From Lepidostoma basale (Eukaryota > Arthropoda > Insecta > Trichoptera > Lepidostomatidae), in NCBI GenBank assembly GCA_022606425.2, contig JAHDVF020000053.1, positions 186,001-250,000 of the forward strand: a stretch of 64,000 nt of DNA, in the 5' to 3' direction. The notes under the pieces are model-generated. The model made no database searches and was not told where the DNA came from. It saw only the letters and a list, made by a program, of their open reading frames with translations. Both the position numbers and the translations under genes were made by a program. This document shows positions 22,101 through 31,760 of the stretch, piece by piece; position 1 is the first letter of the stretch; every line of letters begins with the position of its first letter.

Positions 22101-22215
22101 AGATAATGTAGAAACAAAAGAGATTAAGGAATCAGAAGAACGGACCCCATACGCATCTCTAGGTTCAAGAAGAATATTCACTAGAGGTGCACGAATTCTT
22201 AGGAAAAGAGAATAG
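10167..22215 (+). CDS. Large secreted RR-type cuticular protein with long low-complexity region
   Basis: Five coding exons are proposed: 10167-10199, 11859-14722, 17019-17091, 19553-19642 and 21931-22215. All introns are GT-AG and the frame stays open, giving about 1114 residues. Exons 1 and 2 join into a signal peptide ([19 protein letters not shown], then VLG before APT). Residues ~20-960 are Asn/Ser/Thr/Lys/Gln-rich, without globular domains or Cys pairs. Around residues 946-957 an acidic [12 protein letters not shown] leads into the RR chitin-binding domain. That domain starts FTYNYKTPTG (963-972) and ends in [12 protein letters not shown] (994-1005) and YTADENGF (1010-1017). The C-terminal exon is Lys/Glu-rich and ends in basic [11 protein letters not shown]. 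Known of the family: RR proteins bind chitin in cuticle. CPRs are usually 100-250 residues, so this one is very long. TRGSRK occurs at 546-551 and 843-848. A first in-frame ATG six codons downstream is an alternative start. Exon 1 is the least certain exon. Confidence 0.85.
10530..10695 (+). repeat. Interspersed repeat, family 4, copy 1 (intron 1)
   Basis: It shares 'ttccaaaa..aatctttataacat' at its start, a central CTGAGGA-A-GGAC...GTCC-AAAAC hairpin at 10608-10634, and 'aagtgttgtacacaaa' at its end with 11390-11550. It lies wholly in intron 1 of the large RR gene. Confidence 0.75.
11390..11550 (+). repeat. Interspersed repeat, family 4, copy 2 (intron 1)
   Basis: This is the second copy in the same intron and the same orientation as 10530-10695. 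The central hairpin CTGAAGA-A-GGAC-tggtt-GTCC-GAAAC is intact at 11459-11484. It ends in 'aaatgttgtataaacaaagt'. Confidence 0.8.
11451..11527 (+). other. Hammerhead-ribozyme-like fold
   Basis: Helix I pairs TATTTATA (11451-11458) with TATAAACA (11520-11527), 7 of 8 bases. CTGAAGA follows at 11459-11465, then one extra A. Helix II is GGAC/GTCC (11467-11470 / 11476-11479), then GAAA at 11480-11483. Helix III is ACAT/ATGT (11483-11486 / 11514-11517), followed by TG. The order and the two conserved strands match a hammerhead. Two extra bases, before helix II and before helix I, are not canonical, so activity is doubtful. Confidence 0.35.
14723..15320 (+). other. Intron 2, 5' part
   Basis: The intron opens with GTTAGTATTT. 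It is AT-rich and reaches a (TA)n run at 15299-15320, which is the mariner insertion point. Confidence 0.6.
15321..16422 (+). mobile_element. Mariner element, internally deleted
   Basis: It is bounded by TA on both sides (15319-15320 and 16423-16424), with inverted terminal repeats of about 31 bases starting cgaggtctgttcaaaaagta. Its length is 1102 bases, short for a mariner (about 1.3 kb), because the transposase gene has an internal deletion. It sits in intron 2 of the large RR gene, in the same orientation as the gene. Confidence 0.95.
15528..16364 (+). pseudogene. Mariner (Mos1-like) transposase, three lesions
   Basis: The frame starts at [13 protein letters not shown] (15528) and shifts at about 15570, one base short. 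It then reads an HTH region ([37 protein letters not shown]). At about 15872 it jumps straight from the second HTH (MSRVAAKL) into [15 protein letters not shown]. This deletes the part that carries the first catalytic Asp. The second and third catalytic blocks remain ([27 protein letters not shown]). A third shift lies near 16275, so the true C-terminus is out of frame. It cannot make active enzyme. Confidence 0.92.
16425..17018 (+). other. Intron 2, 3' part
   Basis: AT-rich intron ending in a polypyrimidine run and TTTTCAAG at 17011-17018, directly before exon 3. No further repeat was assigned. Confidence 0.6.
17395..17700. repeat. Degenerate family 2 MITE remains (intron 3)
   Basis: Two weak blocks, about 17400-17480 and 17540-17700, keep 'gtttgataatgccc' and 'catttgataaag..' with the outer 'aaaacttttagaaaa'. 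They are much more decayed than the copies near the CPR genes. Confidence 0.45.
17887..18120. repeat. Foldback MITE, family 2 (intron 3)
   Basis: Outer ends 'gaatgaaaacttctgtcgaa' and 'aaacagacgttttcgttggt' are inverted copies. The inner arms meet around 'tgcattatcaaatgtattttt' and 'catttgataatgaag'. Confidence 0.7.
18121..19079 (+). other. Intron 3, AT-rich filler
   Basis: Around 18760-18860 a pyrimidine-rich patch ('cttcttataattcttcttgt' ... 'tacagcagttctaa') resembles the LINE tail at 57640-57740 on the same strand. Nothing else is recognised. Confidence 0.4.
19080..19510 (+). repeat. LINE family A internal fragment (intron 3)
   Basis: 'ttagcatgaatggtgaaaa' and 'ggttggggcaggcaacaaaa..cacttaaagttgtcaacgcaaac' match the downstream part of the family A copy at 32240-32420. 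The reading frame is broken, and 19190-19370 is decayed or inserted sequence. Confidence 0.65.
19653..20934 (-). mobile_element. Mariner element, cecropia-like, full length
   Basis: Inverted terminal repeats of at least 29 bases (ttaggtccttacatatgaaa...) are bounded by TA at 19651-19652 and 20935-20936. Its length is 1282 bases, normal for mariner. It lies in intron 4 of the large RR gene in antisense orientation, only 10 bases after the exon 4 donor. The assignment to the cecropia-like group rests on the TTAGGT start of the repeat and the style of the transposase; this is recall, not a search. Confidence 0.95.
19713..20758 (-). pseudogene. Mariner transposase with one frameshift
   Basis: The minus-strand start [17 protein letters not shown] (from 20758) is followed by an HTH region ([20 protein letters not shown]). 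A shift near 20300 changes frame just before [11 protein letters not shown], which holds the first catalytic Asp. The second ([11 protein letters not shown]) and third ([16 protein letters not shown]) Asp blocks follow with DD34D-like spacing, and NGTYFDQ ends the protein. One lesion and clean terminal repeats suggest a fairly young copy. Confidence 0.92.
21018..21195 (+). repeat. tRNA-derived SINE, copy 2 (intron 4)
   Basis: It starts 'cgaccttcgtggccgagtgt', has a B-box-like 'gggttcgattcccgg' and ends 'cacgagaatcaatatatg'. The poly(A) tail of the family is missing here. Confidence 0.88.
21196..21930 (+). other. Intron 4, 3' part
   Basis: AT-rich. A 23-base unit starting 'tatctttatttatcgtgtaa' is repeated directly at 21539 and 21579. 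It ends in a weak pyrimidine run and ATTACAG before exon 5. Confidence 0.55.
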
Positions 22216-23185
22216 GGGATATGTGATATTAAAATAATATTAATCATAAGTTATAATGTTTTCAATTTAAAATCAAATGATTATACAAAAAATTGCAATA
22301 TTTTTAAAATCGGGTTCACAGAAAACCATTGATCTTAAAGTTTTTAATTACTTTTTTTTCTTTGTATTATATAAATTTATATATTCTCTTTAATAACATA
22401 CAAATTTATAAATAATTATTTCAGTTTTGTGCCCGTCCATTGTCGTCTGTTACCATTTTTTTTCACAAAAGATAAATGTGTATTTTTACATTCACAAATT
22501 ATTAAAATATAAAATCAATCATATTCACGTATTATCATAAAACATTGATGAATTTTAATAATTATTTATTTATAAAATATCATTAGGATTTAACCTTCTG
22601 ATGCATTGAAGACGATATTTATAAAAAAATCTTTATATATTCATATAGAAATATATACATCTTTAATGGTATTGAACCTGTGAAGATCCTCAAATAATTA
22701 TATCATATCGACTTCATTGTTTTGTAAACCTAAAAATATACTGAAGTCTATATTTAAATAAATGCAAAGCGTATATTTAAATAAATGCCATGTGAAGTCA
22801 CATTCTATTATACGTATCCCTAAATTGGCAGCATAAAATATTATTGTATATTTTTTTGCAAAAATGCCAACTAAATACTAGATTATACATATTTTATTGT
22901 TCATGTTAAAGTTTTTGTTTAAGCTGTCCAAACGGAATGCTAAATAATTGGTTCAGTGTCAAAATATACTCGATTTGTAGGTGGTCGTTGTAAATTTCAT
23001 AAAATACCTTATTTACATACGATTGTATCAGATAAAAATATTATAGTGATAAGTTATAAAAATAAGCGTGTTTTCTATAAATATAAAGCTTAGAATAATT
23101 AACATATTGTATTTTATTTTATTTTAAACCCTTTAAGCTTACAAATACATACAAGAGTCGGCTAATACCATTTGAAATTTTTTAT
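22216..23185 (+). other. 3' flank of the large RR gene
   Basis: Weak poly(A) candidates are ATTAAA at 22501-22506 and AATAAA within the short repeat 'tatttaaataaatgc' (about 22752 and 22776). None stands out. The rest is AT-rich without recognisable features. Confidence 0.35.
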
Positions 23186-23325
23186 ACGTTGTTCGCCTTG
23201 CTAACATATTATCAAATATTGTAAAAAGTATAACATGCCCAATGATCAGACATGACCAAATGGAATCGTGTCATTCCTATTAAACATAATAAAAATTCTA
23301 GAAAAATATGTTTTCATTCAAATTA
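23186..23325. repeat. Degenerate family 2 MITE
   Basis: The ends 'taaaaattctagaaaaatat' and 'gttttcattcaaatt' and inner 'attatcaaatatt' recall the family 2 foldback. Most inner pairing is lost. Confidence 0.45.
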
Positions 23326-23985
23326 AATATTAAATATTTTGTTACATTGTTGTTCAAGAAACGATAAATTTTATCACAATTATTATTATTTTAATCTAAT
23401 AAGAAAATTTATTAATCCTTTTATGTGAGATAAGTCGCTACAAAAAATATAAGAAATACTTGAAATACACGTAATGTGTCCTCTTCTCGGCGGGGTGGCG
23501 AATATTGTAAATGTATGTTTTTTTTCGTGTCTCTCTCCTCGTTATGGTGTCTTCAAAATTACCGATAATAAAAAGAATTGTTTACGAAGATTACGTCATC
23601 TTAAAATGCACAATACTCCCGATTCGCTGACTACAACATCCGACACTCAGCTGAAAAACTGATCGAGCTCTTCTGCATTATGCTTAAATACTTCTGCATT
23701 ATACATCAACAAGCATCGATAAAACAAACTTATATAAATAATTCATCAACACGCCACAATAAAGTACATTAATATATTTTCAATAAGGAACCAAAGATGG
23801 ATGTTATATTAGGGATACCCATAATTAACCTCTTTTTTTTCAACGAAATTCAAAATAATTTTAAATACCCTCTTTATTTATCACATTCTGCTACCTTTCT
23901 TTAAAATCTCCAACGCCCTCTCGTAAAATCCACCGAATTTGAACAAAAAGTTTAGTAAATTCATTGTACAATGATTTTATATATA
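23326..23985. other. AT-rich stretch with one GC-richer patch
   Basis: 23475-23660 is slightly richer in GC and has an open frame of about 60 codons with no recognisable motif or splice context. I do not call it a gene. Confidence 0.35.
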
Positions 23986-24190
23986 ATATAATATTACTAT
24001 AAAAGTTCTTAGGAAATTGAAAATAACTTTGTTTAATCCACAAAATATTTTTTTTAAATATTAAATTACACGGCATTTTTCGGAGGATACCTCCATCTTC
24101 AGGTGTAAAAATATAATAAAAACTAAACAAAGAAAGACAAATTTAAAAATTTACCTAGGCTATTTGTTATAAATACTAATATTTTTTTTA
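23986..24190 (-). repeat. Interspersed repeat, family 3, copy 1
   Basis: It carries 'aaaataactttgtttaatcc', a CTGAAGA-T-GGAGG-tat-CCTCC-GAAAA hairpin on the minus strand (24076-24102), and 'taaacaaagaaagac'. It shares all three with 31490-31760. Confidence 0.8.
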
Positions 24191-25249
24191 TCAGTAAGAA
24201 CTATTAAATAATATTAATACAATACATGATGATAATATAAAAAATATATTAAAAATTGTTATTTAGAAAAAACATGCATTTGAAAAGACATTATTTGTAT
24301 AGAAATTAATAAATGATTAATTTGCATTTGATTGGGAATGGGAGCTTGGGAGATTAAATGTAGGCAAAGTATTTAAGGAGAAAGGAGTAAAAGGAGGAAT
24401 CTGATTATTAATGTTATTTCATCCAATTTCACCGACTTGAGGATTTCTAAATTTTCATGTTTGTTTAATTTATTGCTATTGTTAACTATGGAATTTTCGA
24501 TTTTATAAGTATTTTCCTTTGGAATTCCACAGTGTTAATGCCTTAGCGTTCAATAAGTTATAAAAATTCGTTATGTTTAAATCAGTATAAATATTGTCTT
24601 TATTTGATTCTATGATGATTTAAAAAGTGATATTAGTTTTCATGGATTTGTTAGCGATTGGAGAAAGAGATGTCTGCAAATGCAGCTGATTGTATTTAGG
24701 AACATATATTATGTAGCGTATGTAAATACTCAGAACAGGATGTCTCCGAAGGCCGCGGATGATTCTCTTCTAAAAAAACTTGCATTTATTAGTTCTCAAT
24801 GAAACGATATTATTTAATAAAGTCATTTCTGAACATGAGACCATTAGCAGTCAAGTACGAGCAGTTTAAATTGGCAACATAATTATTGTATCAACAGATT
24901 GATAATAAAATTAATTTTAATATGTTGTTTGTATACTTCCCTTAATATTTCAATAGTTCAATTTAAAACTTATTAAGCCGTCGCAATATGTAAGTTGTAT
25001 GTAATGTTTCTTACTACAAATTTAATCTAATTTTATACACGAGATTTATTTACTGATCATTTACCAAGTACATTGTTTTGATACCTCCCAACTGGGGTAA
25101 CCCATTTGAGGGCATTTTTCGAACTCTATGTAATCTCAATAACTAAAATACATATTTAGGGAACAATATTACACAATTTTTCAAAACTAATAACTCATTT
25201 TTAAAAATGTATACTACAGTCAAGCCAGCCTTTTCTTAACGTTTCTGAA
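24191..25249. other. AT-rich stretch
   Basis: 'ggaattccacagtgttaatg' near 24521 recurs in variant form near 28350 and 39430, so part of this block is probably an old dispersed repeat. No gene was seen. Confidence 0.4.
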
Positions 25250-25600
25250 GTAACAACTCACTAACCATCACGCCGTCTTCCCGGAGGGGTAGGCAGAAAG
25301 ATTGGACCGTCACACTGCTCTGTCCCGACATACTTCTCTCGATTCCTTTACATTCATACATCTTGTTATGCACACACGTCGATTTCTCCGACTCCTCACG
25401 TGACCGACATAATATTTGATTGATTTGATCGTGCCACGTTTTCCTCCTTCCTTTATTTCTAGCTCCGTTCACGTCGTTTACATATACGAGTATCTTCATC
25501 ACCATTCTGTCTTCACTCATTCTTTCCATGTGTCCAAACCTTTCATTATTTTGTTCATAAAACTTTCATTCGCACCGCATTCACTTCCTTATATTTGCAT
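25250..25600 (-). pseudogene. LINE 3' end, family A
   Basis: It starts with the reversed tail 'accatcacgccgtc'. Minus-strand frames read MERMSEDRMVMK, then [16 protein letters not shown]. This is the same arginine-rich C-terminus as in 32600-32780. 5'-truncated. Confidence 0.8.
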
Positions 25601-26373
25601 CTGAAGTAACATGGTTTTTGTAATCTTGTATTGTCATTGTGGGTCGTTTATAGTTTTTTTAATTATATTGTATAGTTTGGGTCCGAAATTGTATAAATGT
25701 CTTTGTGCATTAGAAGTATTAGCTCAGCACACAGACAGACGATACGGCTGCGAATGGGGTCTAAACGCGCGCATAGCATCCTGGAGTAGATGCGCAAGCA
25801 CACCTTGGCAATCGTGCGTCATTATCATACTCATTCACAAACTTTATTTAAAAATATTTCCCTCGTATATTATCAACGTTTTGTTGTTACAGAAATCTGA
25901 TTCGTAATGATTATATAAAAAATGCATGTTTTCGTCTACACGAGTTGAAATCATATGTCAAAATCCATTAAACCGAGTGCTTCAAAGAAACAAAAATATC
26001 CATTGCAGTATAAGTAGGACTTTTCTGATGTTATTAAGAGCACGATTTAATCTTAAAAAAATATTTCGTATTAAACACTTAATTCGTGGCGTGGCATTTT
26101 TTTATCGATTTATAATACTTGTAAGTATCGTGAGAGAACTCTCATTTTTTACACCCCACTATTTATGAAATGGGTTCCTTTTTTGAACATTATAAACTTA
26201 TTTCAAGTTAGTGAAAATTTATACATAAAACTACTTAAAACTAACTAAATTAAAGAATGGAACACGTAACAAATTACGGCAAGATTAAGAATTAATTACA
26301 TTAATATATGACATACTATTAACGTAATTAGGTGAAAGTTAAAACACAGCATTTATTAAAACAAAACAATATT
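25601..26373. other. AT-rich stretch with a GC-richer island
   Basis: 25718-25825 is clearly GC-richer ('gacgatacggctgcgaatgg') than its flanks and may be a fragment of an unknown element. Nothing else is recognised. Confidence 0.35.
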
Positions 26374-26623
26374 AAGACCTTCGTGGCAGAGTGGTAAGAG
26401 CTCTGACTGCCATACCGAAGGTTCCGGGTTCGATTCGCGGCGATGACAGTGTGCTTGTCACACTGTCATTGGTCTGGTGTAGAATTCTTTAGTCTGGTGT
26501 AGATTGACAATAAAATGACGATAGATTAGCAACCTATCATATGTCACGAGAATCAATATATCGTCAGCTAAAAACAAATTGTATACAGTAATTGGGTTCA
26601 AGCGGCCTGTTGTATACAAAAAA
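26374..26623 (+). repeat. tRNA-derived SINE, copy 3, near full length
   Basis: It runs from 'agaccttcgtggcagagtgg' through B-box-like 'gggttcgattcgcgg' and a small internal duplication of 'agtctggtgtaga' to the 3' end 'cggcctgttgtatacaaaa'. It helps define the full family length (about 250 bases plus A tail). Confidence 0.9.
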
Positions 26624-26689
26624 TGAGGTTAATATGAGGCATTGTTAAAAATAATCCAAAAACACTTTTCTGCTTGGTTTTCCTACACT

Positions 26690-26790
26690 CTATATTTGTA
26701 ACAGTTTGTTTTGTAAAGCTGACGAAGCTCCGGTGGAAAACAAACCGGTTGGTTCTATAAATTAAAATAAAGTGGTGAAAAATCAATTTG
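26690..26790 (+). repeat. Relic of the 57.9 kb foldback repeat
   Basis: CTGACGA-A-GCTCC-GGTGGA-AAAC at 26719-26741, then 'caaaccggttggttctataa' and 'aaataaagtggtga', match one arm of 57927-58131. Confidence 0.7.
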
Positions 26791-28350
26791 AAAAGTATTT
26801 TTAAATAATTTCTAAAATAATCATTCACTCAAAATAAAAATAAAAAGACATTAAGTAAAATGTAACTCATCATATATCTTACAATAATATTCCGATTAAT
26901 ATTTAAAAAAAGCTGTGATAGCAATATTAATGTATGTATCACAAAAATAATAATAATTTTTTGTCTCAGGACGGAGCGGGACTGTGGGAGTGATAATGGA
27001 CTTGTTAGTTTGAAAAACGTTCACCAGAAAATATAAATGTTTTGCCACCTGCTAACATCCTACATCGTCTCATATCTGATATTATTACGTGTGTTCTATA
27101 GGTTATTACCTCGCTGCGCTGACATTTCCTATTATTAGCAGAATCTTTTATATATACATAGATAGTCTACACAATATAAAATAACGTTTTGTTCACCTTA
27201 GAATTTGTCGTTTGATTAAAATGTCATAATATAACATTGAATATTAATTTTTACTGTTTCATCAATATCATTTATTTATGGGAGGTAAAAAGAGGTAACT
27301 TATTTTTAATGAAACCAAAAATCCTATAACGACATATAGAATTGATACGAGGATTGCCACCATCATAAAAAAGTCTCTTAGAATCACAGAAATGAAGATT
27401 CCTTGGTTTGAAGTGAACAACTTCTTACATGTAAAGAGAGCGTGCCCTGAAAGAGTGATATGTAAAGCGGGAAATAAAGTAGCAACAGGCAATCGACCTT
27501 GAGCGAAATAGACCACCCAAAAGATAACGAGACAGCGGAACATCTACATCCCAGAAGCAGACTCCGAGAAATAACAGGACGCAGTCCTAAATATAGCAAA
27601 AGAAGAAGAAGAACCTCCTCCACTCTAAAAGTTTTGAATAAATAAAATATAATTGTTCGCACCTAACTCAAAGTTTTCGGCTAAAACACTGATGAGGAAC
27701 GACTAGCGAGGTCGATCTGGGTGAGTGTTTCTTCAACAAAAGCAGCTCGTGCAGTCAAAAACTGCAGCAAGTGGAAGATAACTATGTAGCTTCTCGAGGA
27801 AGCTGAAGGCTTATTATATGCGCTTGGAATTGCTGATTGATCGGTAAATCGCTCAAACATATATTTTTATCGTATTGAAACTTTAAATGCGATTATCTTG
27901 AAACTGCTTGTTCAAAATCTGCTGCAGCTGTAGCTCAAAAAGTTATTGACAGATCTCCCTGCAACTTTAGGAGGTTTTGAAATAAAATGTTTTCCTTTAC
28001 TTCAGAGCTGTAATAAAATTATGTAAAAAATTCATAAAAATGGGTCATTTTCGGGCGTCCGAAAAGTTTGCTTCTCTTATGGTAAGCCAATATTTTTATT
28101 AAAAAAAAATATTCATACAAATATTTTCAAAATACAGCACAAATCTCACTATTCACATCAGTTGATCAACAAAGTTTTCACATATTTCTCATAAAAGCGT
28201 TGCAGCATCATCCCTTATTAGATCACTAATCATTAATTAGTAATGTTCTCTTCTCTAACGAAGCTAAACACATTATTATTTTGAATTAAAAAATATGTGT
28301 ATTTGTACTTTTCATACAATATGTAACTATCAACTTATTGAAAGCTAAGG
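26791..28350. other. Mixed intergenic stretch, mostly unassigned
   Basis: 27380-27620 is GC-richer and ends in 'aaagaagaagaagaacctcc', like a LINE tail on the plus strand, but no frame survives. 27660-27960 has no identity I can support. Confidence 0.35.
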
Positions 28351-28354
28351 CATT

Positions 28355-28565
28355 AACACTGTGGAATTCCATAGTATTATAGGTACTTTGGAAATTGAGA
28401 AACTTTGTTTAGTAAAAAAAATATAATAAAAAATACAAAAAAGTAATAATAAATTCATAAAAAAATAATTAAAATTTAATAAAAGATTTGGAAATTGAAA
28501 AACTTTGATTAAATAGTGAATTAAACAAAGTTTTTGCAATTTCCTAAGTATAATATTATATATAA
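28355..28565. repeat. Degenerate family 3 relic
   Basis: 'ggaaattgagaaactttgtt' near 28390 and the inverted 'aaacaaagtttttgcaattt' near 28525 form loose arms. They resemble the outer sequence of 23986-24190. Confidence 0.5.
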
Positions 28566-29097
28566 CTATACATATCATTTTTCGTTGATTAAAAAAATCA
28601 CCATTTTTATAAAAAAATATAATATATATATCAGCGATGCCAATAATTACGGGCATATATAGATGCGACCAAATGAACGACCTTTAAAAATAAAGGTTAA
28701 TTGGTTTAAGGTTTGCAAGGACCTCCGAGAAGTGAAAGGAGTCCGTCCGTGTTCATCCCGGACCAAATATTGTGCGCGGGAAAGTTACATAATGAAGATC
28801 CAACCCGTATACGAATATACGAGTACATTATTTGTGCATTATTAATACATCAGAGGCGAAACGTTAAAATTAAATCAGTTATACTCGTATGGCGCCATTT
28901 CCTCAACTATAAATCAGAAGGAAAAAAGCTTATTTTGTGTTTAATGAAAATTGATGCTATGAAAAACGTTTAATTTTGGTAATTTATAACGATCATAAAT
29001 TTATAAAGCACACAGTAAATGCATTTGACTCTTGAAAAAAATATTAAATTGTACATACAATACAGCTATCATAGTATATTTATAATTATACAAATCT
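28566..29097. other. AT-rich stretch, nothing recognised
   Basis: A slightly GC-richer patch (28680-28800) has short overlapping open frames without motifs. Confidence 0.35.
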
Positions 29098-29475
29098 ATG
29101 CTTACTGTGGCTCAGTCTGGTAAATGGAAAATGGTCCCAAATGGCGGTTCGCCCCACCTGAGACCACCGGCATACACCCAAGGTCACTCTCGTCCAACTC
29201 GGTTCTGTACCCAGGTCCAGGCAGTCCCCACCCTTGTCACTGTACCTCGGCCATATAAGATCTCAGCCCCTGTCCATGGTCACCCTGACCACTTCTCACT
29301 CCTCCTGGGTAGTTAGGTCAAAATATCGGACCCAAACCACCACATCCTACGAAAAAACCTTCCTCTTACCATCCAACAGTATCCAACCTCAACATCCAAG
29401 AAAGGAATTTCCAACATATTGGGGAAGAGTAGCTTCCGCGCTTGAACTCCCAAGAAGACGATATTCAAAGTAAAA
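29098..29475 (+). other. GC-rich island of unknown nature
   Basis: This is the most GC-rich non-genic block in its neighbourhood. It has an open frame of 72 codons (29098-29316) rich in Pro, Ser and His, and an overlapping one. I see no motif, splice sites or match elsewhere in the window. It is probably a fragment of a mobile element. Confidence 0.35.
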
Positions 29476-29629
29476 ACACGCGCTTATTTCATTCATATTA
29501 ATTATTTTATATGGAGTTATACGAGTATGTTCATCGATGTTCATGAAACAATAAATAATTTTCAATTTATTTATTATATATGATATTACATATATAATAA
29601 ATCAGTTGGTACTTATGGTCTTAAAACTA

Positions 29630-30045
29630 TTACATTGTCCAAACAAAGTGCCGAGAAACTACGAGTGACCCAAAGAGCCATGGAAAAAGCCATGTTAGAA
29701 ATAAGCCTAAGAGAGAGAGTCAGAAACTATACGGTGAGAGAAAAAACAAAGGCCACTGACATCATCCACCGGGTGACGACTCTAAAATGGCAATGGGCAG
29801 GCTACGTAGCCAGAAGCTCAGATGAAAAGTGGACAAGAAGTCTGCTGACTTGGAGACCGTGGACAGCAAAGAGAAGTACAGGGCGACCGCAAATACGGTG
29901 GAAGGATGATCTGAACAGACACGTCGGAATAACCTAGATGCAGTCTGCACGGGACAGAGTGACATGGAAGCGAATGGAGGAGGCCTTTGTCCAGGAGTGG
30001 ACGGGAATAAGCTGAAGAAGAAGAAGAAGAAGAAGAAGATATGAT
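29630..30045 (+). pseudogene. LINE reverse transcriptase C-terminal remnant, family B
   Basis: It reads LRVTQRAMEKAMLEISLRER, then ATDIIHRVTTLKWQWAGYVA and GRPQIRWKDDLNRHVG. After a stop it continues with MQSARDRVTWKRMEEAFVQEW in the same frame. It ends in an (AAG)n tail at 30015-30039. The intact final blocks make it one of the better preserved copies. Confidence 0.88.
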
Positions 30046-30649
30046 ATTAAAAATCAATAAATAAATTGGCTACGCCGTCCGCTCCTGGTATACCTACAAG
30101 AGTAGGTATTTAGTCGTCCTTGGGTTCGACAGTTACTTTATTGCATATGTGTTTCGTGGGTAACTATTGTGTCGCCTACAGGTTTTCCTTTATTGAACTT
30201 ATCTGATCTTCTACCTTTATAAAGCTATTTTCATGGAAACCCAGACTACCTACAACTTGATTAATCTGCGTGTAACGTATTCGATAAAAGGCCGTTAATT
30301 AAATCCTTAGCAGAGATGCACACAACACAAATTATAGCTGACCTTTGCCAACCGAAAATTGCAATTACCGAAATATTCCTGTGAAGGAATCGTCATAACA
30401 TAAACATATAAAATATATTAATACATGCGCAAGAAATATTGAACCCAATTATGAATAAAAAAATTATTTATGTTATACATTACATGAGACAATCTTTAGA
30501 TGACATTAAACGTTCACAAAAATGCTGCTTAATAATGATTTTATTAAAAGTAAATAATGTAATGCCTACATGACATGTGAAAATTATATGAAAATATTTT
30601 AAGAATTATGATTATGGATTATGCCTCGTAAAACGAATAACTAATTAAC
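30046..30649. other. AT-rich stretch, nothing recognised
   Basis: No repeat or gene could be assigned. Confidence 0.4.
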
Positions 30650-30770
30650 TTACAAACCATCAAGTCTCCCAAAAGTGGTAGGCATAAACAATGAACTGCC
30701 ACACTGTTCTTTACTGGCATACCTCTCTCATTTCATCTACATTCATACAACGTGTCATGCACTCACGTCG

Positions 30771-30777
<7 letters not shown>

Positions 30778-30829
<52 letters not shown>
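30778..30829 (+). repeat. Poly(T) tract, 52 bases
   Basis: This is the A tail of the minus-strand SINE. The exact length in a draft assembly is uncertain because homopolymers are error-prone. Confidence 0.9.
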
Positions 30830-30832
<3 letters not shown>

Positions 30833-31063
30833 GTACACAACAGGTCGTTTGGACCCAATTACTGTGTACAATTTTTATTTTTTAGCTATTATATTGATTC
30901 TCGTGACATGTGATAGGTAGCCTATCTATCGCCATTTTATTGTCACGTGAATTCTACACCAGACCAAAGACAGTGTAACAATCACACTGCCATCGCCGGG
31001 AATCGAACCCAGGACCTTCAACATGGAAGTCAGAGCTCGTAACCACTCTGCCACGAAGGTCGT
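30778..31063 (-). repeat. tRNA-derived SINE with intact long A tail, copy 4
   Basis: On the minus strand it runs from 'cgaccttcgtggcagagtgg' to 'cgacctgttgtgtacatt', then 52 A. Body and 3' end are close to the family consensus. It is nested inside the family A LINE fragment, so it is younger than that fragment. Confidence 0.92.
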
Positions 31064-31399
31064 CAAACCCTCTCCGACTCCTCACGTGGCCGACATTAAA
31101 TATTTCATTGATTTAATCTCTACAGGTTTAACTCGGTCTTCCTCTATTTCTAGTTCCATTTACATCGCTAAAATACTTTTCTAATCTTTTTTTTTATATT
31201 ATGTCCATGTCCAAACCATCTTAAATTAAAATTATCACACATCTCATTTAAATTTCCAAAATATTATAATCAATGATCAAGAGAAAATTTCAAGGAAGGA
31301 AGGTGCTCCTTGTACGGTGTCCATAATACCCAAGGACTCTGGAAACGAAAATGTAGTTTTTTTAACTAAGTTAATTATTACGTAATATTATTTTTTTAG

Positions 31400-31480
31400 G
31401 TGTTTCAGAGAGTTCCGTCCGTTTTACAACAGAGGGCTCTGGCCGCTTCAAGCCTTCGAATCAGGCGGCCATTTTTTTTA
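31400..31480 (+). CDS. Orphan exon-like segment, phase 0
   Basis: A strong acceptor (T-run then TAG at 31391-31399) and a perfect donor (GTAAGT at 31481) bound 81 bases that are open in phase 0. The 27 codons read VFQRVPSVLQQRALAASS, then LRIRRPFFL: six Arg, no acidic residue. That composition resembles a mitochondrial presequence, but this is only a resemblance. No partner exon was found on either side. It could be a fragment of a gene whose other exons lie within repeats, or a chance structure. Confidence 0.3.
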
Positions 31481-31489
31481 GTAAGTCTG

Positions 31490-31760
31490 CTTTGGGTATT
31501 TTATTACACAATCGGAAATTGAAAATAACTTTGTTTAATCCACAAAATATTTATAATTTTTTTTTAAAAACGCGACGTGGTTCGGAGGATACTTCTTCCA
31601 TCTTCAGGCGTAAAAATATAATGAAAACTAAACAAAGAAAGACTAATATTAAAAACGCATTTAAAATTCGATACAAATTTGAAAATTTACCTTGGCGATT
31701 TGTTATAAGTACTAATAATTATATTTTATCAGTAAAAACTAATAAAAAACAATAATAATA
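31490..31760 (-). repeat. Interspersed repeat, family 3, copy 2
   Basis: It shares with 23986-24190 the blocks 'aaaataactttgtttaatcc', 'cttccatcttcaggcg' (hairpin 31581-31607, less perfect) and 'aactaaacaaagaaagacta'. Confidence 0.8.

Larger units (their letters stand above)
30650..31265 (-). repeat. LINE 3' end, family A, interrupted by a SINE
   Basis: The left part (30655-30777) begins 'accatcaagtctccc' and runs to 'cactcacgtcgattta'. The LINE resumes after the SINE with 'tctccgactcctcacgtggc' at 31072. In undisturbed copies these two parts are adjacent, for example at 25370-25400. Confidence 0.85.

Noticed and set aside
26690..26828. Plain hammerhead call for every CTGANGA..GAAAC hairpin
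   Set aside because: Most copies, such as this one, lack convincing helices I and III, and all have an extra base before helix II.
27268..27662. Two overlapping minus-strand frames of 91 and 92 codons
   Set aside because: No domain, signal or splice context; the plus strand ends in an AAG tail, so a decayed LINE end is more likely.
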